From contig JAVTLE010000023.1 of assembly GCA_033439295.1 (NCBI GenBank), positions 868,001 to 932,000 of the forward strand: a stretch of DNA of 64,000 nucleotides, given 5' to 3'. Under the pieces are notes generated by a model, which saw nothing but the letters and a program-made list of their open reading frames with translations, ran no database searches and was not told the DNA's origin. Origin of the DNA: Deuterostichococcus epilithicus. Lineage: Eukaryota > Chlorophyta > Trebouxiophyceae > Prasiolales > Stichococcaceae. Below, piece by piece: positions 32,861-45,400 of this stretch; positions within the stretch are counted from its first letter, which is position 1, and each line of letters starts with the position of its first letter. A program made the position numbers and the translations under genes.

Positions 32861-35800
32861 ATGGCTTCATTGGTGTTGTCAAGGCACGCTCTGCGCGGCG
32901 CCAGCTCAGTCGCGGCTCGAGCGCACTCGTCCGCTCGCGTGCACCGCAGCGTGACTCTCTCTCGGCGCCGGTGCGTGCAGTATCACCAGATCGCAGCTGC
33001 CCTCACGGTCGTGGGCGGTCGATTTGCGGCGCCTGCGCTGGCGCACCCGCCGGCGAGGTCACTGAGCAGCTTTCAGTGCTCTGCTATGGCCACGTTGGAG
33101 CAGGTCCCCAGCGAGGTGTCCTCCGACAATCCGCTGCTGCAGGTGGGCATTGCTCCCTACACGTTGCTATATCATTCGGCACCACTCGACTTGAGGGTTT
33201 CCCTCACACGGGAATGATTATACAGCATTGAATGCGGCGTGCAGCACACCTCAACTGCAGTCGACCGTGAAACACCCTCCTGAGAAACTCGGTACATTAC
33301 CCTACGATATGCAGGATAGCACTCTGCCGGCGTTCGACAAGATCAAGGCGGAGCACGTCGTCCCCGGCATCCGGTCCCTGCTGACGCAGCTCAATGCCGA
33401 CATCGATGCGCTGGAGGGCGATGTGCAGCCGACGTGGGAAGGCCTTGTGGAGCCGCTTGAGCGGGTGGTGGACCGTCTTGGGCGCGCATGGGGCGCCGTG
33501 TCGCACCTCAAGGCAAGCAAACTCTGTCTCCTCATGCAACCTCATGCAAGTTGGGGCGGAATGTGGTTAGTGGGTCAAAGATTGTCCCGGGCGATCCTGG
33601 GGTGCCGGTCGTGTCGCACCCCAAGGCAAGTCATGATGTCAGCTCGCCGACAAGATGGCTTGTATCGGGACGAAGCGAAAGTGCATGTTTGCCTGTGGAG
33701 CCCCTGGAGCGAGGGTGGACTGGCGCAGGCACAAGCAGAGCTGGGCCTCTGCCTCCGTGTTGTTGCCCCGGCGCTGCTGCAGCTGCATGCCACGACAGTT
33801 GTCCTTCACATGCTTTTACGAATGGGTCGTGGCAGGATTTGCGTATCAAGCAGCCTTGTTGCTGCTACCGCCTACAGAGATGGCGGGTGGCTTTCTGCAA
33901 CCAAGCACGGTCCGCGGCGATGCCGATGCAACGACAACATATTGACTCAGATATAGGGTGAACCTGCTGGCATTCCAGCAGGCGCCTCCGTGCAGCTGTT
34001 CAAGGGCATGGAGGAACTGGATGACGCTGTGGGAAACAGACAGCCACAGCACGTCACATCATAAACATAATCAGCCGATGAACTACCGATGTTCAGACGT
34101 GACGCTGCTGCCATGTAGGCGGTCAAGGACACTAAGGAGCTGCGGGATGCTGTCGAAGACGTGCAGCCGGAGCGCGTCAAGTTGTCGCTGCGGCTGGGCC
34201 AGAGCCGCGCCCTGTACGAGGGCTTCAAGGTGGGAGGTTTATCATGCGGCAAGATGAGAAAGGCAAGAAACAAGAACAGATTTGGCTAAGAAAAGGAGTG
34301 CATGCTGCTGGTGGTAGGGCTGCTGATGTGTGTCGGTAGCCAGCCGCCCGTGGTGCAGCTTTCGCGGGAAGTGCAGGGCGTGGCCAAGGGTTGCGCCAAA
34401 GAGGCGGCACTGCCACCCCATGGCAGCATCATGCGTGATGATAGCAGCAGCCTCCCGCCTCGCCTGACGCGGAAGGGGCCCGAGGGGGGCGGGAGTGGCT
34501 CCAGGGTATGGACCAAGGAGGCCAAGCATGCGACTCACGCAACAATCTTGACGTGTGTCAGGCGCTCAAGGACAACTCCTGGGGCGAGCTCAACGACGCG
34601 CAGCGCCGCATTGTGGACGAGCAGCTGCGCGACTTCGTGCACGGCGGCGTGGCCCTGGAGGTGCGAGCTTCCTCCAACCCCAGTTGCCAGCATTTCCCCT
34701 TGCCCCCCTCCCCCCCCTCCCCGGCCGTGCTTGCGGATGAGCAGCTGTGCAATCGCGTAGGCGGCAGGGCTGCTCGAGAGGTCAGCACCGCACTGCACAT
34801 TCTGTCGGTGCTGCTCAAGACTTCAGCATCGCACTGCACATGCTGTCGGTGCTGCTTCGCGACCTTGTCCCGCTCCTGTCTGTCAAGTCATATGGCGGTT
34901 GCCCAATGCGGTTCACGATTCGACCACAATCCGGTTCACTGAGCGCAGCGCTGGGCTGCCGCACTTCGCAGGTTGACATACGTTGCAGATACCACATGCA
35001 CGTGCGGGCGACCCTGCCTGAGTCGCAGCATGGCGGTTGTCGACTGGATCAGCATTCACGCGACCTTCCTGCTGTGCATGCTACAGGGCGAGCAGAAGGA
35101 TCGCTTCAACGCCATTGCGGAGGAGCTGAGCCAGCTGTCCACAAAATTCAGCAACAACCTCCTGGATGGTGGGTCACGATTCAACAATTTTCATTCGCAC
35201 TCGCCGCGGCTGCGGCGCTTGTGAGACATGCACCCGTCAGCTCTTGGCGTGGCACGCTCCCGACCCAATGCTGCAACGTCAATAGGACAGGTTGATGGGC
35301 ACATCCACAGTGCGCCTCTGCACTTTGGCATGTGGACCTTCTTTCACACGCCTTATCTCACGCCTTACCTGGTCCTGCTTTTCATTTTCGTTCTTGTAGT
35401 CGTTATGATCGTTTCTGTTTTACAGGCACCAAGGCCTTCAAGCGGATGGTGACCGACAAGGCAGAGGTCGACGGCCTGCCGCAGTCGGCGCTGGCGCTCG
35501 CAGCGCAGCAGGCGGGCGCCGAGCTCAAGAAGGTCAGCCCCCCAGTCGCTGAGCAGCTGCAGCTTTTGTGCAGTTTCACTGCTCGCGCAACCTTTCACCT
35601 CGCTGCCACGGCCCGACATGACCTTCACCAGAAGGGCGCCGTTCTGCACCGCTGGCAGGAATCGAGATGTATCTGACCTTGTGATTTTTTGCTGCTGAGC
35701 GCAGGCGCAAACAGCCTGTCAACAAATTGCGATGCCGCGGGGAGCCAGCAGCAGCCATCTGACCTGAAGGTGAACCATCTTGTTGCCCCATGTGGTTCAG

Positions 35801-38800
35801 GGCGTGGGCGAGAACGGGGCGGCGGCGGACGGCGGCTCTGCTGCAAAGGAGCCAACAGCGGAGAACGGCCCCTGGCTGTTCACGCTGGACATCCCCTCCT
35901 ACATGCCGATCCAGTCTCACGCCAAGAACAGGTAGGCGCGCTGATGGTGGGTGCCTCAGCATCTCATGGGGCCAGCAGGTCATGTGCGCACTCGCCATTT
36001 CGCAACATCTGCATGTCCGCTGGACCAGCCGGAGGAACCGTCCTGGCGCGGTCGGCCCAAAGCCCCTGCCACCGGGCGTAGGAGTCGATGCGGAAGCAGT
36101 TCTTTAGGGTTTAGGATTCCGGGAAGCGCCGGAGTGGGGGCAGCGCCGGACCTGAGCGGGATGGTGTGGCGGATGAGCGCAACACCTTCGGAACCGCAAG
36201 CAAGGGGAACCAGGGAAGGGCGCGCACCTGGAACACACATCCTGAGGCAGCACTAGGCGACTGCGACACCATCGGCGTCTGTCACTCCGCAACCGCAGGG
36301 CGCTGCGGGAGGAGCTGTACCGGGCGTACCTGACGCGCGCCTCCGAGGGCGACGTCGACAACGCGCCCATCATCGAGCGGGTGCTGGCGCTGCGGCAGGA
36401 GAAGGCGCAGCTGCTGGGCTTCGACAACTTTGCGCAGCTCTCCATGGACAGCAAGGTGCGCCAACCCGCCGCTTGACCCAAAACCGTGAACAGAAACTGA
36501 AACCTCGGCAGCTTCGCATCCAGGAAAGCCAGCGATGTCTCGACTCCAGCCTTGGAAACAGGGCCTTACGTCCGGAGAGACCCCCTGTCCGTGCTTGCAC
36601 TTGGGAGTCCTAGTCCCTGCGACACCTTTATATTCGGCCCTGTGACACAGCGAAGGCGCTGATAGAGCACGTGCTTTCTAATGTCTTTGACGTGTCACTG
36701 GCTTACAGTGTACATCAAGTTGCTTGCAAAGGGCGTCTTCACTTCCGCGGATCGTTTTCTGCCTCGCAGATGGCGACGCCGGACGCGGCGGAGGGTCTGA
36801 TGGAGGAGCTGCAGCACTTTTCTGGGAGCTCGGAGAAAGATTCAAAATTCAAATTTCGATAAATAGAAAGTAAAACTAATAAAGGTGAAAAGGAAAAAGT
36901 TCAAGGAGCGTTTTCTGCCCCACAGATGGCGACGCTGGACACAGCAGAGGGTCTGATGGAGGAGCTGCGGGCGGCCTCTTGGGACTCTGCCCAGGCGGAC
37001 CTGAAGGAGGTGCAGCAATTTGCGCGCGACGCTGGGGAGACCGTCGAGCTGCGGTGCGGGGGTTTGTATCTTGTCTATGCATGTCCTTTCGCGCTGCAAA
37101 CTGCAGCAGTCTGCACGCAATGCCGGCAAGACTGTAAGGCGGGTTTTCAAGATTTCCACGGGCAACTCCGAGCTGCGGGTCTTGGATTCTGCAACCGCGG
37201 TCCTCTTTCCTCAAATATGCTCCTGCATCGTGCTGTCAAACTAGTTCAAGGTGTTGGTTCAGTGGCGCTGAAACTGGACGCCCATTGCTTCATGTACGGA
37301 TGCCGTCGGCTTTCAAGCAGCGGTCTACACGTTTCGAGGCGGCCATTTCTCTGTGTTCCTTGCGCCGCAGGCAGTGGGACATCGGCTTCTGGGCAGAGCG
37401 CCTCAGGCACGCATCATCCCCACATGTTTGGTTTGCTTCAGTCGCTTCACTTGACCAAGCTTTCTCTCAATCGCTGCCAACGCCCTGCAGTGCAATGCTC
37501 TGTTCGCGTGTCGAAGCCTGTGCCACACCACGGGACGAGGCACTCCCTGGGCGTTTGGTGGGCTTTCAATGCGCGACCACCTACGGGTGTTGATATTCGT
37601 GACCACGATGGAGCCCAATACGAACAGCTGCAGGGAGGCAATATGTGCCATCACCGACGAGGATCTGCGGCCCCGCTCCTCGTGCTGCAAAGAGTCGTAC
37701 TCGAAGTCACTCGAAATCAACACCCTGCAGGGAGGCAAAGTACGCCATCACCGACGAGGAGCTGCGGCCCTACTTCTCGCTGCCCAATGTGCTGGAGGGC
37801 GTGTTCGGGGTGCGCACTGCATTGCTCTCGCCCGTCAGTGCCCCCATTTCCCGCGCCTGATGCGTTGCAGGATGCACATGCCTGTGACCTGTTCCTGGTA
37901 TCCTCTGGTATTGTACGGCCGGGATCCTTGCGACCTCCCCTTGTCCCTGAGAGCATTCCCTCGTGCGCAGCTGCAAGGCTGACTCCCATTTCGGTTTTGC
38001 GCGCCGCAGCTGGCCAAGCGGCTGTTTGACGTCGACGTCGAGGCGGCAGACGGCCAGGTGACCCCCACTCAACAAGCGTGTGTTTGGTAGAGAAGAAGTA
38101 TAGGAATGAGACTGCTTCCCAGCATCAGGTGCCTTGCCGCTGTATCCACTGCAAAACATGCGCCTCAAAGCCAACATCAGGCATTTTTGCGGCCTACCTA
38201 TGGCGCCTCTGTTGCTGGACGCCTTGCTCTTGCACAGAGAGTCGGTTTCTGGGTGTGTGTGCATCGTGCGCCACCGGATGGGGTCACGTCTGTATGTCCT
38301 GGCTGACGCACTGGTCCTGCCAGCAGGCGCCCATCTGGCACCCGGATGTGCGGTTCTTTTTGGTCAAGGCCGGCGGGCAGCCAAAAGCCTACTTCTACCT
38401 CGGTGCGACCCATGGAACATCAATCAGACATTGTATGACACATTGACGAAATGTGCATACAGTCGTCGTGCCTCCCTTGCGCACCGCTCTCGACACCTGC
38501 TGCTGGTCGCAAGGCTCTGCACTGCAGATGCCGCAGGCCTGGATCTGCAGCACAGCGGCACTGGTTTTCCTGGCATTCGGGGTCATGCACACATCGAGCA
38601 CAGCAAGTGGAAGCATGGCGGCTGCGCTGTCGTCCACTGTACTGGTCCCGACCAGTGCAGTCGAGGACTGCGGTGCTGCCATGCTTCCAGACCCAGACCC
38701 AGACGCATGCAGCCAGCCACAGGAGGAGCCGGGAGGCGCCCGGCTGAGGGGACGGTCGTACCACCGAACCACACCGCGTTGCCTCCGACATTCGACGTTC

Positions 38801-41800
38801 TGCCTCATCTGCGATGCTGTCTCGGCGTGTAGTCGGAGTCTGGATGTGGAGTCCTTGTTCCTTCACAGACCCGTACAGCCGGCCGGAGGAGAAGCGGGGA
38901 GGCGCCTGGATGGACGAGGTGTGCGGCCAGAGCAAGCAGTTTGCGCCGCCGGGGCAGAGCGTGCGGCTGCCCGTCGCTCACATGGTGAGCCTGGAGCCCT
39001 GGTCGCTCCCTCATTCTCATTGCCCTCTTTTCCTTCCTGCGGCACAGACCCGTACTCGCGGCCAGGCGAGAAACGGGGCGGCGCGTGGATGGGCCCCATC
39101 GTCAGCCAGAGCAGGCTGTTTGCGCCGCCAGGCCAGGCTGTGCGGCTGCCCGCTTGCAACATGGTGCGCCTGCATGTCGGAATATCAGGGGCACGTCCTG
39201 AAGCAGGGATTCTGTTCGGCCACGGGTGCGAACCTTTCATGTCAACGATGTGCAAATGACATAACTCTTCGGTGGTTCTAATGCCAGGGCGAGGCTCGGC
39301 CCTGACCTCTGAAAGATGCTTGACTGAGACTGTCACGAAATTGTCATACTGCCACCGCTGTAGCGATCGCTGACGCAGCAGCCGCACATCGGCTCAGAGG
39401 AACCATGCTGGGGAAGGTCTTTGGAAGGCCTGAGTACCTAGGCTGGCCTCACAGGCGTCGAATGCTGAACCTTGTCGTACATTGTCGGTGCAGGTGTGCA
39501 ACCAGACGCCTCCAATCGGCGGCGCCCCCAGCCTCATGACCTTCCGGTGCGTTCCTCAAGTGTGTTGGCAGTTCGATCCTACCCAGAGGCCCTGCCACTG
39601 ACATTCTTTGCTACCAATCATTGAGCACCGCTTTGCACTTCCTCTGCATTCAGTCAGGTGCATGCGCTGTTGACAACCGCCTGCTGAGCTCGCACGAGCA
39701 GGCGGCAGCCCCCACGAAACTCGAGTTTTCAAGTCTGTCTGAAAGGTATCTCTGAAAAGGGTCTAACTTGGTGAACGCTTGCGGGGTGCAGAGAGGTCGA
39801 GACCCTGGCACACGAGTTTGGGCACGCCCTCCAGCACATGTTGACACAGGCGCGCCCCTTTCCCTGAGCAGTCCTCCTGCCTGTCTGTCGCGTAGAAATA
39901 GGTCGTGCAGCAAGCTCCTCGGACTTTCACACGCCAGTGGCGCCAGAAGCCGACTCCCGACCGGACGACCGCGGCAGGATGCCCGGCAGCGGGCCTGCAG
40001 AGGGTGGGGAGACTGGCAGCTCCGGCATGGTTGCAGGCGTCCATAAGCAATCGGACATCAGGCACGGTGGCTTCATCAACGGAAACTTTGGAAACCCAGA
40101 TGAAAGCTGAAAGATTCTATCGATGTGCCATTTCATTTCGGCAGGTGGACGAGGGTCTGGCCTCTGGCATTCGCGGCATCGAGTGGGACGCCGTTGAGCT
40201 GCCGTCCCAGGTGCAACGCACCTCATTACCATTCTTCGTTCGTTGGCAAAGCCAGCTCCCTGCTAGAAGAAGCCTACGAGAATGCGCCTTCAAATGCACC
40301 CTGGTTGAGCCATAAGCTGCGACGTTCGGTCTGCGCCGCGCGTCAATCCTTAATCAAAATTTCGCACTCTTCTTGCGCAGTTCATGGAGAACTGGTGCTA
40401 CGAGCGGCAGTGCCTGTTCAGCTTTGCAAAGCACCACGAGACTGGCGAGCCGCTGCCCGAGGAGCTGTACCAGAAGCTGGTCGCGGCACGCACCTTCCGG
40501 GCAGGCAGCATGATGATGCGCCAGGTGCGCATTACCGATGTATGGAACACCAATAGAGTTCGTACTGGAATAAATCATTATTTTTTGGGGCAAAAACTGC
40601 TCTACGCCTTCCAAAGTAGATGCCCGGAGTGATTGGGCACCTGTACCATCCGCATCCGCAGCTGCACTTTCAGCCTGCTGGTGTTTCATCGTGCTGGGAC
40701 TTTCGTGCAACTGTTTCCTACTCCTACAGCATATTCTGGGTGCTGGAGCTGCACACGTGCTGCAACCCAAGTTTTTTGCCTTCATTTGCTTCCTGATGAC
40801 GTCCCTTCAGTAGATCATTTGTTGTGAATTGAACCGCAGTTGCATTTCAGCCTGCTGGACCTCGAACTGCACGCTCGCTACACCCCCGGCGACGGCAAGT
40901 CCGTCTTCGACGTCGACCAGGCAAGCGTTCCTGGGCCCTTTGGTCAACCTGACGACCTCGCTTTTGCCAGAATTGGGCAGGATTCCTGCCAGAAATCCAA
41001 CTAGCTGCCTGCTTGAGCACTACAACGTGGAAGCTGCAGCATGGCGTCAGCTGATCGCTGCGTGCTTCTTCCCATCGTCCTCTTTCTTCATTGACAGGCT
41101 CTGGCGAAAAAGACGTCTGTGCTGCCGCCGCTGCCCTTCGACCGCTTCCTGTGCGGCTTTGCGCACATCTTCGCCGGCGGCTACTCCGCAGGCACGTGTA
41201 TTTACGGATGTGCATCCACATCTGGCATGCCTACGAATCGCGCCTGCTGATGGGGTGCTCGAGTTGGGGCCCACTGGCTTGCCGCTAATCTTTCGAGGCC
41301 ACATCGCAGCTTGATGCTCAGATTCCGACCAAATGGGTCCGCAAGAACCTTCTGATATGCTGGCCGCTCTGAAACACTCTGCCTGATGGGTGTGCGGCGC
41401 ACTGGCCACTCTAGCCGCAACTGGGCGGAGCTTCTGTTGACAAAATCTTCATTCATACAAGCGCCTTCTGAAAACCAAGCTGTTCCAGAAACCGTAGGCT
41501 GCACATGGGGGCGGAGGCGTTGTCGGCGGAGACCTTCGAACAGCGGCATCGTTTACATGTGTGAATGTGCTACATGTGCAGGCTACTTCAGTTACAAATG
41601 GGCGGAGGTGCTATCGGCGGACGCCTACAGCGCCTTTGAGGAGGCGGGGTTGGAGGACGATGCCGCGGTGCAGGAGACCGGGCGCCGCTTCCGCGACACA
41701 GTCCTGGCGCTGGGCGGCAGCGTCGCACCCAGCGAGGTGTTCAAGGTGCGGAGAGTCCCGCAGATCAATTGCATTCGCGCAAAATCCATCGAGTGACGTC

Positions 41801-42133
41801 TTGCTCCGGAACCAGTTGTGACGCTTGGCCTAGCTCCGAGCGAAGTCCCCAAGGTGCGCAGATTTCCCTTTGGCCAGCCCGTCGCTCCGGCCGAGATGTA
41901 GTAGTATGCAGCAAGGTGCAGCGCTGGGCCGATGTTTGGTCACAGGTGGCATGGGTGGCTAGTTTGCAGCCAGCGGGCAATCCTGGGAGCAAGCAGGCAA
42001 ATAGAGCCTGTGTGGCTCAATGAACCTATCCTCCCTGACACACCTGCCCCATCCGCTGCAGGCCTTCCGAGGGCGCGACCCCAGCACAGAGCCACTGCTC
42101 CGACACAGTGGCCTTGTGCCGGCGGCGGCTTGA
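32861..42133 (+). CDS. OOP: Organellar oligopeptidase A, M3A zinc metallopeptidase
   Basis: Cleaves short peptides, typically cleaved transit peptides, in plastids or mitochondria. There are 22 exons and 793 aa in consistent phase: 32861-33142, 33315-33512, 34119-34229, 34562-34660, 35087-35168, 35426-35532, 35801-35931, 36299-36455, 36926-37053, 37371-37406, 37731-37809, 38010-38057, 38327-38402, 38869-38984, 39494-39546, 39792-39849, 40145-40210, 40381-40524, 40840-40920, 41098-41191, 41582-41745 and 42062-42133. The start at 32861 gives an Arg/Ser/Ala-rich N-terminus ([20 protein letters not shown]) typical of organelle targeting. The zinc motif HEFGHALQH is in exon 16; the downstream Glu-bearing [15 protein letters not shown] and [10 protein letters not shown] follow. 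Other family blocks are [59 protein letters not shown] and [16 protein letters not shown]. Five introns have GC donors (after 33512, 37406, 39849, 40920, 41191). Confidence 0.95.
36751..36830 (+). repeat. Echo of oligopeptidase exon 9 with its 3' splice site
   Basis: The tract cgttttctgcctcgcag followed by ATGGCGACGCCGGACGCGGC repeats the true acceptor and exon start at 36907-36985 with a few changes, about 156 bp upstream. The copy then degenerates into AT-rich intron sequence. Confidence 0.85.
39048..39163 (+). other. Complete duplicate exon (possible mutually exclusive exon 14b) in oligopeptidase A
   Basis: It has the same length (116 bp), acceptor context (cacag|ACCCGTAC) and phase as exon 14 (38869-38984), and a GT donor (ATG|gtgcgc). 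The frame is fully open: [20 protein letters not shown] then [19 protein letters not shown]. Since 116 is not a multiple of 3, including both exons would break the frame, so only one can be used. It lacks the conserved VAHM of exon 14. Confidence 0.7.
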
Positions 42134-42172
42134 GAGCACATCCACGGGCGCGGGGAGTGGGGAGGGCGCAAC

Positions 42173-42177
42173 TGTAA
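42173..42177 (+). terminator. Candidate TGTAA polyadenylation signal of oligopeptidase A
   Basis: TGTAA lies 40 bp after the TGA. It matches the consensus used by green algae. The gap to the convergent M3-like gene stop is only 280 bp, so the two 3' UTRs may overlap. Confidence 0.45.
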
Positions 42178-42413
42178 TGAATCTGGCATGCTGGATTGGC
42201 AGCCTGTAGGCATGAGCAATTCAATTTTTGTCCAGAAGTCGAACTTCCTGCCATGTCGCTTCATTCTCCACTGGAGTCAAAAGTAACACTACATACATGA
42301 TGATTGAAAACCTGCTTTCAATCGGCAGTCCCAGCCCTGCTCTCGCAATATCGTGAAATCTAAAAGCTTGTGCAAGCAGCAGACGCAGCACCTGCCGCTG
42401 CCCGGCCCATCAA

Positions 42414-45400
42414 TTACTTGCCAAGCTTGTAAGTCTTCTGCACCCAGGTCTTGAACTGGCGGCAGGCCTCCGCCAGGCCGCCTGCCTCCGCTGAGTCGCT
42501 GATGACCTCGTCGCCATGCACCAGCTGCACCCGCATGCCCAGTTGCGGCTCCTGGCCCGCCTGCAGGCGAGATGCGGTATGGTCAGATCAGATCACATCG
42601 CGATAAAGATCTTTAAAAACGACTCGGTTGCCTTGCACAAGCTGCATTTGCATGCCCAGCTGCGGCTTCTGGCCCACCTGCCAGTGCAGGCATTACAGTT
42701 TGAGGTTGGAGGTTCAGACCGCAACCAGATGGCTACATCGCCGTGCACCAGCTGCACCCGCATGCCCAGCTGCGGCTCCTGGCTCGCCAGCCGGAAGCAG
42801 CGGCGCAGGGCCAGCGTCAGATATCTAAATGCGAGGTGCACAACCTGATCAATGGCGTTTCTGTGCCCGACCAGCCTCCCCACCAGCCGCCCATGTGCAG
42901 CATGGCGTCCGTGCGCTGTGCGAGCTCAGGGAACACCAATGCTATACACAGAAGGCAGCTCACCGGGATGGCGGGCCCCGCGGCGAGGCCCTCCTCGTAC
43001 CCCTTCTTCTCCTCCGCCACCGCCGCATCCAGCGACTGCCTCAGCCGCGCGACCCAGGCGTCGCCCGTCAGCGGCTCGCCTGCAGGTATCGGAGGAACAG
43101 CAGCATCTCGGTAAGGAGACTGCGACGGGCCAGACTGAGTGCGAAAGCAGTTGTTGCTGCAACATGTGTGTCTGATGCATCGTCAGGTCAGGGTCAAAGT
43201 TGCGAAATCTCGACCGACGCGCCACCGGCAGCTTGCCCGGGATGTGATATTCCGATATTTTTGGAACAAGTGCCTGGAATCATAAGCTGAAGCGGAATGA
43301 ATCCCGGCAAATCACACCTGTGAGCTTCTGCACCAGGTCCAAAAACGCCTCGCCATTGCCAGGCCGCCAGTACACCTGCAGTGTTACGTCACCACAACGT
43401 GTGAACACATGAGAACACAGCCACTGTTGCGCACCGTCCGCCGGCACCACGGCGTCCTGCCTGGACAGACAACAATGCGCCTGAAGCCTGAACAGAGAAC
43501 ACTGTCATGTCTCTGTGCCAGCCAGCAAAGACGCCATTGCACACTTGGGGCCAGGACCGAAATCATCACTTATCTAGAAGGCCGCGGAGAATGGTTCGAT
43601 TGATATTCCGGGCGCTGCGGGCGCACCTCAGTCAGCTGCTTGCCGACCTCGGCGTTGTCGACAATTCGTCCGAGGGTGCGCTTGAAGTGTGCACGCGTCT
43701 GATGCACGGACATGTCGGCCAGCTGCGCCGGCACAACATGTAGAAGGTTATATGCGGGGGCCCAGGGGCCTGCAGACATGCATTGCTGAATGCCTGCCTG
43801 CATGCAGCGTGCATGGTTGGGCGGCTCTGTACGTTTCTGGTTTCCTGCACACTCACCACGTAGCCGTGGTAGTATGCGGAGCTCTCGTCCGCCTGCGCAC
43901 AGGGCTTAGGGTTTAGCAAACATGCGATGAGCACTGCACAGGGAGTTTGCAGGGGGTGCAGAGTGCACCGTGTGCGCTGTCAACAGAAGCAAGGCGCCTG
44001 GCTGCCTGGCCAGTCAACCCACCAATTTCAAGCCAGCTTCCTTTCTTTCTGATTCCAGGTGGCATAACTGCTGGCTCATGCTTTTCCTCACCAGGATGTG
44101 GGGCACTGCCAGCAGCGGCCGCCCCGCGGGGCCACCCTGAATTTTTTCCTCAATCTGGTCCGCCAGTGTCGCCACCTCATCAGGCGTCACTTGGTCGTCG
44201 GACAGCTCATACAGCGCCTGCAGGTTTAGGGTTGAGAATTTAGGGTTTGCCATGCATCTAAGCAGATTGGGACAGATGGGAAGGTGGATGGAGGACAGGG
44301 TGCGCTGTTCCAGCGCCTGCGGCGTCACCCGGTCGTGCGGCAACTCGTGCGGCGCCTGCAACACAGAGCATCTGCAAAAGAGGGGCCCAGAGAGATAGAG
44401 CGGTGTGCGGAGGACAGCTCGGAGTGCGCCAGTCACAACACAGACACAACACAGATTCAAAAAACTTACTCTACCTGTCTAATGATATTTAATTTGGAAA
44501 AATTGTAACAAAGCCGCCCACCTTTTCGAAGTAGGGCACCGCCAGCATGGAGCGCAGGAAGAAGACATCAAACGGCTGCGTCGCGCGGATGGAGGCCTCA
44601 ACCAGCTCCCAGGGGCACACCTTGCCCTCCCTGCAGCAGGAGTCAGGCTGAGGTCCCTTGGCCACGTTTTCAAAACTCGTGTGAAACACAAAATCAGATT
44701 TGAATCGGCTCTCGACATGGCTGAAGCCAATGGGTGGCTGTGGCTGGCGCGCTGTATCATCCGCTGCCTCAATATAACTGCCGTCGCATCTGCTTTCAAT
44801 TCCGAACGACGAGCGGCTGAGGTGTGGATCTGTTGCGAGAGAGGCTCCGGCGAATCGGGCTGAAGAGGGAGGATGCTGACATGTCCACGTCTGCGCACCG
44901 GGAAAGCGCGTAGCGGGAGATCCATTCGCCATCGCCCATGAGACTGTCCAGGAACATGCTCTGGTTTTCCGCGTACGCCACCTGCAATCGCAGAATTGTC
45001 TATTACATGGCAAATCCTTTCCGTTGTGACTTGGCTCTCGAACATGACATTAGGCAGTTGCTGCATGTGCTCGACCGTCAAGGCGACGCACTGCCTTGCA
45101 ACACGTCAAGACTCTTCACACTTTCTTCAAGCAGTCTGTCATCATCCTGGTCAGCTCAGCGACGCTAGCGAACCCAGGTGATGCCATGACGCGCTGTCGG
45201 GCCCGCCGCACCAAGCAAGGTTGTGCGCACCGACATAGGGGCGCGCTCCTGGCTGAAGAAGGGGCTGTGCTGGTCGATGTTAGCCATGTGCGCCGCATGC
45301 CCCCCTGCAGCCAGGGCCGCTGCACTGTGAGCGACGGCTTCCTTAGCGTTTCGCACCATGCACAGTGCCTTCCACTCGTGGCCTGCTGCCGCGCAGGCGA

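Noticed and set aside
36751-36985. Assembly or haplotype duplication as the explanation of the paired exons
   Set aside because: Copies differ by many substitutions and decay outward, and the pattern recurs at dozens of splice sites in different genes. This is not expected from misassembly, though long reads would settle it.
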